Shown piece after piece: positions 54,519 through 64,000 of a stretch of DNA of 64,000 nt (position 1 is its first letter; every line of letters begins with the position of its first letter). Where the stretch lies: contig NC_135356.1 in NCBI RefSeq assembly GCF_051622035.1, positions 32,098,109 through 32,162,108 on the forward strand, written 5' to 3'. This DNA is from Arctopsyche grandis (Eukaryota > Arthropoda > Insecta > Trichoptera > Hydropsychidae). A program made the position numbers and the translations under genes. The notes under the pieces are model-generated. The model saw only the letters and a list, made by a program, of their open reading frames with translations, was not told the origin of the DNA and did not search any database.

Positions 54519-55163
54519 ATGGCCAAGTACGTGCAAAGTGTCTCCAAAATATTAGAGAGTATGGTCCAAGTCCTCATGGACCCTGTCAATAGATTTAGCA
54601 AGGACCAAATGGCCAAATTGATGCCTTTCACCTCTGATATCTCGCAAACTGTAGGCGAAATGTCCTGTAATATTGCAATGCTGGAAGGAGAGCTGTCAGC
54701 TACCAAAATGTATATGTCTAAAGATACACCCACCACGATTGAATCGACATTGGAACTTGTTAGTGAAATGGAAGAAAGAAAAAATAGAAAAAACAATGTT
54801 ATCATATTTGACATTACTGAAACAGGTAATAATGACGACAATAATGTAATCGCAAATTTATTGTCAAAAGCCGAGCTACCTAACCACAAATTCACCGCTC
54901 ATAGAATCGGATTAAAACAAGGTACGAAGCCAAGGCCCCTAAAAGTTAAACTCGATGTACAGCAAACAGCAATATCATTACTTAGAAAAGGACCCAAACT
55001 AGGAATTAAAATAAAAAACGACCTAACGTACATGCAAAGACTACATATAAACAATTTGTGGAACGAAATGAATACCAGAAAAGACAAAGGTGAAAGTGAC
55101 TTAATAATAAAATATTTTAACGGAGTGCCTAAAATAATAAATAAAAATAGTACAAAAAACTAA
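54519..55163 (+). CDS. LINE A ORF1 protein, right-arm copy
   Basis: Plus-strand mirror of 14484-15128, 214 residues, no difference seen. Followed directly by the endonuclease frame. Confidence 0.75.
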   Translation: MAKYVQSVSKILESMVQVLMDPVNRFSKDQMAKLMPFTSDISQTVGEMSCNIAMLEGELSATKMYMSKDTPTTIESTLELVSEMEERKNRKNNVIIFDITETGNNDDNNVIANLLSKAELPNHKFTAHRIGLKQGTKPRPLKVKLDVQQTAISLLRKGPKLGIKIKNDLTYMQRLHINNLWNEMNTRKDKGESDLIIKYFNGVPKIINKNSTKN

Positions 55164-55687
55164 CAATATATTACCAAAATGTCAGAAGCATTATATCTAA
55201 AATACAATTCCTTAAAAATGCTATAGCTGCTTCCGCATATGACATCATATTATTAACAGAAACGTGGCTACACAACCTTATAAATGATTCCGAACTAAAC
55301 TTTCATACATACAATATGTATAGATATGATAGAAACATAAACACCAGTACGAAGACTCGAGGCGGTGGCGTGGCAATTCTTATTAAAAAAGTTCATTCAT
55401 CATCTGTCATCATCAACACAAACAATTCCATCGAACAAATATTTATATCAACCAAAATTTTCAATGTAAAGTGCATATTCGGTTGTGTTTACATCCCTCC
55501 ATCCTCTGACATTAGTGTATATAATAATTTTATAAATAATATTGAAACAATCAGATTAAAATATCCTGATTCAAAATTCTTAATAACTGGTGATTTTAAT
55601 CTACCAAATTTGGACTGGCAAAACCTTGAAATGAATGAAAATTCTCCAATTCATCAAGAAATTATAAATTTATCTTTAAATTTATAA
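55164..55687 (+). mobile_element. LINE A endonuclease fragment, right arm
   Basis: Plus-strand mirror of 13960-14483 with LLTETWL, RGGGVAILI and ITGDFNLPNL; same premature stop and same AT-rich deletion scar downstream. Confidence 0.82.
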
Positions 55688-55745
55688 TTTTATCTTTAAT
55701 CTTTAAATTTATAAATTTATCTTTAAATTTAAATTTATAATAAGA

Positions 55746-56144
55746 TTGTTGTGTGATGAGCAGCATGGTTTTTCACCATGTCGTTCCACTACCACTAATA
55801 TTGCCTGCTTTTCTTATTATACCATGTCTAAAGTTGACGGTGGTCAACAAGTTGATGTAGCCTACTTTGACTTTCGTAAAGCCTTTGATCTTGTCAATAG
55901 TGACGTTCTTATGATCAGATTAGCTGACGTGGGCTTTTCTCCACGTCTTCTTAAACTCTTTGCTTCTTATCTTAGTGATAGGAAGCAATTTGTTAGATAT
56001 GTTATTTATGAATCTCCTTCATATTTTACGCGATCTGGTGTAACTCAGGGGTCCACCTTAGGCCCTTTACTTTTTACTATAGTTATTAATAACCTCCCTA
56101 AAGTATTACGCAATGCTTCATGTCTCTTGTTTGCAGACTATGTT
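55746..56144 (+). mobile_element. LINE A reverse transcriptase palm segment, right arm
   Basis: Plus-strand mirror of 13503-13901, with FDFRKAFDLVN and the FADY variant of FADD. Interrupted by inverted LINE B at 56145. Confidence 0.85.
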
Positions 56145-56539
56145 TATTTATTTATTTATTTTACAAAATCAATTAATCAAGCACACTCGTCTAACAGATT
56201 GCTCCAAAGCGACGAGTGTGCTAAAAATATTAAGAAGTACAATAGTAAAAAATACAAGTAAAATAAACAAATTTCATATACAAATCAAATAAGGAAAGGA
56301 TAACTAAATAAAACATGAAATCATAATAAAATCATAATTAAAAACACTAACTCAACCTTTCTAAATGGTCGCGACCTCCATAACTTAGGAATTGGTGCAG
56401 AGAACGAAGAGAGACATGACAAATGTCAATGGCACCATCCAGAGAATTTAAGAAACGGAGGCCGCGAGGAATGGGAGAATAACTAAATGCCACAGTTCTA
56501 GCCAAAGGAGTGTGAAAAAGGGGACGATGGCGGGTCCAT
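56145..56539 (-). mobile_element. LINE B 3' part, right arm
   Basis: Mirror of 13108-13502, minus strand, with the GCACACTCGTC stem-loop at 56181-56221 and the (ATTT)n-looking tail next to LINE A. Confidence 0.85.
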
Positions 56540-59247
56540 CAGTGGCGGACGGTGGGTGTTAATACCGGGTGTGCTGTGTATGCCGTAGGGCATAGGGTAT
56601 AAAATTAGCAATTAAAAAAAAATACTCGTTTTGCATTACAAAAATGTTTAATTTATTAGTTATTTATACATAAGTTCAATGCGACGTTTCTGAGACATAA
56701 ACTTTTCAATCACGTCTGCATAGAATGTGTCTTTCTGTTTTAATTCCACCAATAACTTTTTTTCTATTGAAATTAAGCTAAGGCCACATAATCTATCTTG
56801 ACCTTGCGTACCTCTATAGCAAGTTTTTATTCTTTTCAGCGCCGAAAAAGAACGTTCTGCTGAAGCTGTACTGCTTGGTATCGTTAATATTAATTCTCCC
56901 AGCTTAAACACCTCTTTAAAACCAGATTCGAGGTTATTTTTTGTCATGAATTGTATTAATTCATGAACAGGTTTCTCTGAAAATTCAGAGCTGGAATATA
57001 GCACAATGAGTTCGTTTTTCAATCGAATATAATCAAACAGTGATCCATAAAAATCTTTTAATTTATTAATTAAAACATTTGGAAAATTTTCTTTATATTC
57101 GTCATATTTATCATTACAAAGAAGGTGAAAATATTCTAATTTGGAAAGTGAAGAATATCTACATTCGACTTGTGCGATTATGCTATCAACTATTTTGAAA
57201 TATAATTGACGAAATGAAGTTTTATCTTCTACTTCTGAATAATTTTTTAATCTTTGTGGCCTACGATCATGATCATCATTTTTTTCATTTAAATAATTAT
57301 TCCATAACATTTCAAAATTATTATCCCTTTCGTATTTCAGTTGCTGCAAAACATCATTAATTTTTTTACAACAATATAAAACGTCCGAAGATTTAGATTG
57401 AAGAATGTTATACAAAACATCAGTTATTCCAAACAGTTTTGAAAAAAATTGAAGAAGTTTAATTGTTTGAAAATCCTCTAAAAAGCCTAAAAACCCTCGT
57501 GCTTTTATAACAGTATCTGTGTCCCATAATTCACAATTTTCTATAACATGTCGAAAAAAATCTGTAAATTGACTTCTGTATTGTTGTACTGTGCTACTTA
57601 AACGAGATGTAAAATTCCACCTTGTGGGTGAATACTCTTTTGGAAGATTTTGAAAAGTATGTAGACAATCCATTTAAAGTTTGAAAAAATGATTTACTTT
57701 CTTTAATATCAGAAAGACCTTGCTGCAATACTAAATTCAATACATGAGCATAACAGTGTGTAAAAAGAGCAAAAGGATAAGCATTGAGGACTTTGGATTG
57801 CAAACCATTTACGTGTCCACTCATTACACTTGCTCCATCATAAGTCTGTCCAACCAATTTGTCTTGAATTTTAAATTCTTCAACTATGTTCACCACGTGA
57901 CGGAATAGACCATTAGATGTTTTATCAGCACTAACGTCTGTAAAACTAATAAACCGTTCATGTACATTGCCTTTACATACAAAACGTAAAACTGTTGAGA
58001 GCTGTGATTTTGTCATTATATCTGAAGTTTCATCGAGAATAATAGCAACAAAACTTGCTGACTCTACTTCATTTTTTATATGAACTTTAATAACATGAGC
58101 GATTGCTTCGATTATGTCATTTTGTATACTTGGAGAAGTACCACGAAAGGTAGTAGCAGTATTTAAATGAGTATCTAAAACAGAATCATATTCTCGAAGA
58201 GCATTTAGATATTCAATGTAATTGCCTTTGTTTACGGAATTACATGACTCGTCGTGACCTCGCAGGGACAGTTCTTGTTTTCCTAGATAGATTATTGCGT
58301 TAATAATTCGTTTTAAAACATCTCTATTTTTATTTACTTGTTCATTATGTCGACTTATTTCGGCTTTACGTTGACTGTCAATTAATACGTCGATTCGTTG
58401 TTTGCCAAACATTTGTATGGAAAGAAATGATTGAACGTGTGCCTGCGATCCTTCGTGTTTCTTCAGTGCTGCTGTCAAATGGTTGAGATCAGCAAATCCT
58501 TCTTTGTTCCACACATTAATATCTTTGGAGAACAATAAACATGGCCAGCAGAAAAGTTTGGATCGAATTTCACAGCCTGTAATCCATTCGATTTTTTTAT
58601 AATTTGAAACGCAAAAATGTCTAGTGTAAACTTTTGTTTTTTCTTTATGCAAACTGGATAAATTTGGAAGAGACGGACACGGTTTCCCATCTTTAATTAT
58701 TTTTAATTTTATCTCAAAACTTCTATTTGAAAACGGAATAGTTAAAATGTCTTGAACACTGTTAGCCATTATTAGTTATTAGAGGTATGACTGAGATATG
58801 ACCATAAAAATACGAATGTGCGAAAAAGTACGAGACCACGTGTCGCATCGCATTCGGTCAATTGCCGAGTGGTGCGGTGCGGTGCGGTGCGGTGCGGTGC
58901 GGTGCGCGGTGCTCTGAAGTCGTAGCACACCGTACGTCTTAATATCGCGAACAAACCTATACAAGCGAATATCCGCCTGCACACTCCAACCAAACCCACC
59001 AATTTGCTGCACGGCATAGGTATTCTCTCGTCGCGGCGCACAAACTACATCTAACATCACACAACACGCTGCAGACTGCACACCACACCATACACCATAC
59101 ATTTAGCGCACGCGGTAAATACACCATACACATCAATGCCTGTTTATACAACAACACATTATTTTGTATTAAAATACTACTTTATGTGGTCTTTGGTTTT
59201 CACGGGTGTGCGCCGCACACCTAGCACACACCCAATATACGCCACTG
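56540..59247 (-). mobile_element. hAT-1 transposon, right arm
   Basis: Mirror of 10400-13107, with GGGTCCAT duplications at 56532-56539 and 59248-59255. Same terminal repeats and (GTGCG)n microsatellite. Confidence 0.95.
56660..58769 (-). pseudogene. hAT-1 transposase, frameshifted, right arm
   Basis: Mirror of 10878-12987. Same frameshift between 57594 and 57673. Position 57967 makes an asparagine codon (CKGNVHERF) where the left arm has isoleucine (CKGIVHERF). Confidence 0.88.
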
Positions 59248-59889
59248 GGGTCCATACCACACTCTCTGGAGCATGAAGGCCCAACTCAGCCAGGATAGAC
59301 GGACAGGAGATACAGCCTCTAAATATGGAAAACGAGAACTTGATGAGGGCAACACTCCTCCTGTGGTCAAGAGAAGTGTAGCCGACCATACCCATGACGA
59401 ATTTTGATGGAAATAAGTATGGGTAAATCCCATATTGCTCCTTATAAAGCAGTCTGAGAAATCGTCTTTGGGCAAGTTCAAGCTTCACAGATAGAGACTT
59501 AGTGTAAGGATTCCAGATTATAGAGGCGTATTCCAAGATACTCCTAACTAGAGCATTGTACAGCAATCTCAAAACAGCGGGATTATGGTAGTGTCGAGAA
59601 TTACGAAAGACAAACCCAAGCATTCGTGAGGCAGAGGAACACACAGAGTCGATATGAACAGAGAAATTTAGGTCACTCTAGAATGCAACTTCAAGATCAA
59701 CAGTTGAATCCATCCAGTTCAATAAAAAGTTACCAACAAGATATAGAAAGGTACGATCGGGGGTGGATCTGGATCTGGAGTAACACATAACCTTGCACTT
59801 GGAGACATTAAGAGGCAAGCAGTTGGTTAACGACCAATCATGAAGAGCATTAAGATCATATTGTAAAAGCTCACAAGAACTATTAAAAC
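59248..59889 (-). mobile_element. LINE B upstream part, right arm
   Basis: Mirror of 9758-10399, minus strand, with LEYASIIWNPYTKSLSV and LLYKEQYGIYPYLFP. Confidence 0.85.
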
Positions 59890-61609
59890 TGTTAAATTAT
59901 TCTTTGCTGTTAAGGATGAGAGGCAAGCCTCTCTCCTTCAAGCGGATATTAACGCTGTTTTAGAGTTCAGTTCCAGTTTAGGGCTTGAACTGAATACTAG
60001 TAAATGTGCCATTATGAGTTATAGACGTGCGAATTTGCTCTATTATCACGGATATTCCATTGGATCCGTGTTGTTGACGCGTGTGGAATCTATGGTCGAC
60101 TTGGGTATCACTTTTGATCCTCAATTCACCTTTCACAACCACATCAAGACAGTCGCTGACGTTTCCTTTTTGTCAACTTGGATTTGTCATGAGATACGCT
60201 AGGTTATTCTCCAGCCCCTTGTCTTCTCGCTTGCTTTTCAACTCGCTTGTTAGAGGTAAGCTAGAGTATAATGCGATTGTGTGGAATCCGCATAAAGCAA
60301 ACTACTCTCTAATTATCGAAAAAGTGCAAAAAGCATTTCTTCGTTTTCTATATAAGAAAGAGTATGGGTACTACCCATATCTCTATCCTACTCCTTTGCT
60401 TTTGGGCACGCTTGGGTATAATTCCCTTGAACTTCGGAGAAACTTCTCGTTCATTCGTTTCGTTCTCCAGCTACTGCGTGGTAATACGTCATGCCCGTTG
60501 TTGCTGGAGCAGTTGGGACTTTATGTCCCTAATAACTATGTGTGTGGTAGACATCATCATTTGATGGCTGTACCTCCTGCCCGCACAGTTATTTTTCGAA
60601 TGGCTCCTATACCAAGAGCTATTCGACTTCTCAATGAAATCGTTGCTGCCGTCCCTGAATGCGATATTTTCCACCTAGGTGAGCGTAGGTTATCGGATAT
60701 TATTTTAACATATTTATCTGGTGACCTGAGCTCATCATTACTTTCTTAATTTGAATGTGATGTATGAGTGGAATCTTAATCTACTCTCTTCATTTGAGCC
60801 TCGCTGTGATTTTATTTTTATTTATATTTTGTTTTATTTTATTTTACTTTTGTAACGCGACGTTCTCCCGAGTGTCCCTTCAGTTGGTAGCGGTAGTAAT
60901 CTTTAGGGTGGCACCAGTTACTTTACCGTGCCAACACCATACCCCTCTCGAGAAGTATCGAGAGCAGCTCTCTCTACATCCAGCCGTCAGCCGGGACAGA
61001 CCTACCTCCAGCATCTCCGCCGAGCGTCTTCAGAGACGCCCAGAGATCGCCATCTTGTGTCCACACGAGGCAGTACGGAGTTTGTCTCCTGCCTCCCCCC
61101 TCCCGCTGCTGTGACCCGACCAGCGGTGCTTCAACGAGAAGACGACCGCAGAGCCAGTTTCCCGAGCACGAGGAAGCTGTTATCAACGCAGACGACTTGC
61201 AGTCAGGAACCTCCCCGACTATATACATATATATATATATATATATATAACTATCCCAAGGTTAGTCCACGTTTCTACATAACTCGACTCTTGGAAGAAT
61301 AACGACGTATAACGCCCTCTACACGACGCGCGTAAATCCGTTCGTCACACTTTTTCTTTTTCTTCCTCTTTATGTACTATTTCTCTTTTGTTCAATATGA
61401 AACTAAGAATGTGATTTTTGATAATTACACGTTTGTACACTTATTCTTTTTCTTATTTATTATTTTTATTTTTATTTTTTCATTTTATCATGTTTTTCTA
61501 TTTTTGCTTTTTATTTTATGTATTTTATTTTTTATTTTTCTGTTTTTCATCATCAAATGTAGGCCATTGTGGCGCAATAGGTTCTTCAAAACTATGAAAT
61601 AAATAAATA
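59890..61609 (+). mobile_element. LINE A 3' portion, right arm
   Basis: Mirror of 8038-9757, plus strand; broken RT C-terminal frames at 60014-60202 and 60081-60749; tail (AAAT)n ends near 61609. Confidence 0.85.
60851..61349. mobile_element. Solo LTR family 1, right arm
   Basis: Mirror of 8298-8796 with CTTT on both sides (60847-60850 and 61350-61353). The (TA)n tract has the same length as in the left arm. Confidence 0.88.
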
Positions 61610-61611
61610 TT

Positions 61612-62817
61612 AATTGCGACACTAAAAATAATGAAATATTTTTACTATGAAGATTTGAATAATTTATTGAGACTATTTCAATAATCATTTTTTCTTGTCC
61701 TGTTCTTATCGACCCAATCAATATTTATACACCACATGTAAGTCAACGTATTTCCTGCATGAAATGTATGACTTGTAATGACTTGAATGTAAATGTTTGA
61801 ATTGAATCAGCCTTTAATTTCTCGGCAACTATAAATTTAAGATCACGATATTGTTTATGCATATTTGCGATCATATTTTTTCACTAATTGGTATTAAATA
61901 ATTGTTTATACCTATATTTAATTACCAGGCTGTCTAATTAATCTTTTCCGTGTACAAAATCAGCTCTGCTTCTTCGGGAAATCGCATTTCTACATGACCA
62001 CAGAGTAATCGGATGAATCTCAAAATCGCAGTTGTGTTTATATCGCTGCTATTTAATGATAATATGTTTTTACATCTTCGCTACAATAAACTATCTCACC
62101 TAAATAATAATATCTTAGTTTATTGTTTTTTGCTTTTGTAAATTGAGTGTTCTTTTATATTACTTCATTGAAAATATGTGCACATTGATGATAGTTCACC
62201 CAAATCATCATTCAAAATCGATTCAATCATGTGAATCATTAAGCATTTTAAAGCAATAAGGATCAAAAAGTCACCCTCTTAAGAAATGCGGTTAAACGAA
62301 TATTTTTTCATAATTATAATAATAGACCTATGTAGTTAGATATTTTGAATAATATTTTCAAATGATGATTTTACTCGAAAAATTTTAATATTTGTATAAA
62401 CTATTTAATGCAGATTTATCACGAGTATTTATGAAAACATTAAAAAGATCCTAACGTCGAGAACAAGATTTAAAAAAAAATAATTTAGGATTTGTCTTAC
62501 CTGCCCATGCATTCAAGACGTGACTTCCGGAATGTGTATGTATGTATTATGTCCCTAGTTAAAATATATTTTCCCTATCCTTATGACGAATTTGTAGTCC
62601 AATTGGTTCAATTGGATATATTTAATTATACAGGCGAAAATACAATTTCACAAGCATTCCTTAGTAATTTTATAAATTTTGACAGTTGAGTGGTAACAGT
62701 GTTGCCACTTTTCCAATATCATTCACTAGGAAGAAAATGACAAGGAAGAAACGTTAACGATGATTGATTGATCATCGAAATAAGAACAGATTTTACTTTT
62801 GTAAAAGGTTTACTTTG
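61612..62817. other. AT-rich stretch, no recognisable gene, right arm
   Basis: Mirror of 6830-8035; the open stretch with VQLVQLDIFNYTGENTISQA is on the plus strand at 62492-62689. Confidence 0.5.
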
Positions 62818-62821
62818 TTTC

Positions 62822-64000
62822 GGCGTCCTGTCAATTATGATGAAATAAATCAATCCTTATTCATAATCATAAATTGAGATTTTGGTAAGGAAGCATAATG
62901 AGAATTTTATACTTACTCTACTGTGGATATTCTGCATGGATATTCTTCTACTTTTGGGTACACTTTGTAAGAGATATAATTAAAAGCATCAGGATGAAAA
63001 TAATACGATAGTGTTATTTTTTTGTAAATTCAATTTTATTTACATTTATAAAAGCAAAAAATCATTTCTGAACAATTAACGGTGAAAATATAATGAAAAA
63101 CATAAGATTACAAATAATACGAAATTGTACTTTTTTTTTGACAAATTCAATTTTATTAACAAATATAAATGTAAAACATCAAGTAAAATTGGACACACAG
63201 GTACAAATGCGATCAAACTCACATCACATTTACAAAATATAAATTCAAAACCCATTACAAATAAAATGTAAATTGCAAACGCAATTTTTACTTGAAATTA
63301 AATAGGTTACGCTCTTTTGCAAATTTTATTTTTATTTATTTATTTAAATTAATCATGCACAATCGTCTTCCAGATTGCTCCAAAGAAACTAGTGGACTAC
63401 ACAGTTTAAGATATGTACAAAAATTATAGTAAAAACATGATTATTATACATGTTTACAATTAACATATATGTAGATTGCCATCAAACCCATACCAAATAA
63501 ATTTGCTTTATATTTTGAAAAAAATCATTCATGCTGTTTTTCAAATGGAATGAACTCTACCTCAAACACATAAATAAGAGATACACACACGTATATATTC
63601 ATACATAAATACAACAAGAAAAATCGTACACACCTACGTGTAAATTTAATTAGTGGAAAATGTACAGGTCTTTAAAGTTCCATTTGCAGACGAATACAAC
63701 TCTTTATATACGTAGGTATATTTGTTCACATCTATTAACCACAAAATCTTCATACAAATATAATATATAATATGTATATTATAAAGAATTTGTTTGGTGA
63801 GTAGTTGGGAAATAAATTTGTGGTCAAGCGAAGGTTTTGGTACAAATGTTGTGTCACTATGACCCAGTATGACAAAAACTACATACAAATATTACATATA
63901 CAAATGATAATATAAGAGGCATGGCGACCGCAACTCCATCACTGATCTTATTCACAATGGCAATGTTTAACTGATATTCTCTTTTTTTCTTCATAAACAT
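62822..64000. repeat. Shared backbone block B, copy 1, right arm, cut by window edge
   Basis: Mirror of 5647-6825. It continues the inverted repeat to the last base, so the solo LTR at 5119-5558 and the MED13/MRI1/OGT fragments may also have an image beyond 64000. That cannot be judged from this window. Confidence 0.85.

Larger units (their letters stand above)
39856..64000 (-). repeat. Right arm of giant inverted repeat
   Basis: Reverse complement of 5647-29791 with at least three substitutions and no net indel. The inner end at 39856 lies within an LTR-retrotransposon remnant (39659-40763) that is flanked by a TTGCT duplication and spans the arm/spacer junction. This arm therefore shows the pre-duplication arrangement better than the left arm, which stops inside the same remnant. 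The arm runs off the window at 64000. Confidence 0.97.

Noticed and set aside
5647..64000. Read-level hairpin (missed adapter) artefact as an explanation of the palindrome
   Set aside because: Such artefacts have the fold point inside one read with no unique centre; here a 10 kb non-palindromic spacer separates the arms, and arm-specific substitutions exist. An assembly-graph artefact is still possible and is listed as a test.

Overview
This window is non-coding-rich eukaryotic DNA, almost certainly from an insect. The evidence is the mobile-element set (jockey-like and R1-like LINEs, BEL/Pao and TG...CA LTR elements, several hAT transposons, a Helitron-like end), exon-sized gene fragments with GT/AG splice sites, and AT-rich intergenic DNA with TACATATGTA-type microsatellites. 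No intact host gene, tRNA, rRNA or prokaryotic-type operon was seen. The order of insect cannot be fixed from sequence alone.

The dominant structure is a giant inverted repeat. Bases 5647-29791 are the reverse complement of 39856-64000, position x pairing with 69647-x throughout, so there is no net insertion or deletion over 24,145 bp. The palindrome is still running at the right window edge. I found three substitutions by eye (11680/57967, 23682/45965, 28785/40862). The arms surround an asymmetric 10,064 bp spacer (29792-39855).

Layout of the left side. Positions 1-5118 hold exon fragments of OGT, MED13 and methylthioribose-1-phosphate isomerase on the minus strand, then a 440 bp solo LTR. 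From 5563 the arm holds, in order: a shared repeat block; a nested pile (LINE A on minus, interrupted by LINE B on plus, itself interrupted by hAT-1, plus a solo LTR in LINE A's tail); hAT-2 with an intact 614-residue transposase ORF; a GC-rich tandem duplication; a Helitron-like element; an array of about five degenerate copies of one 123-nt exon; a second set of gene fragments (OGT, VPS15/PIK3R4-like, CaMKII); a second copy of the shared block; a dead hAT-3 interrupted by an R1-like LINE; and an LTR. The right arm repeats all of this in reverse.

The spacer holds a minus-strand BEL/Pao fragment, a second BEL/Pao element with both LTRs but most of its reverse transcriptase deleted, an unclassified repeat with TTCCGG motifs, and a damaged LTR copy.

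Two points stand out. First, the right inner breakpoint lies inside a TTGCT-flanked LTR element (39659-40763) that is complete only on the right, which suggests the right arm is the source copy. Second, two diverged paralogous regions (1-6825 and 21412-26784) share a collinear backbone but carry different host-gene exon fragments, as expected of a gene-fragment-accumulating region. Near-identical large palindromes plus gene debris recall Y, W or B chromosomes, but that is inference, and an assembly artefact must be excluded.
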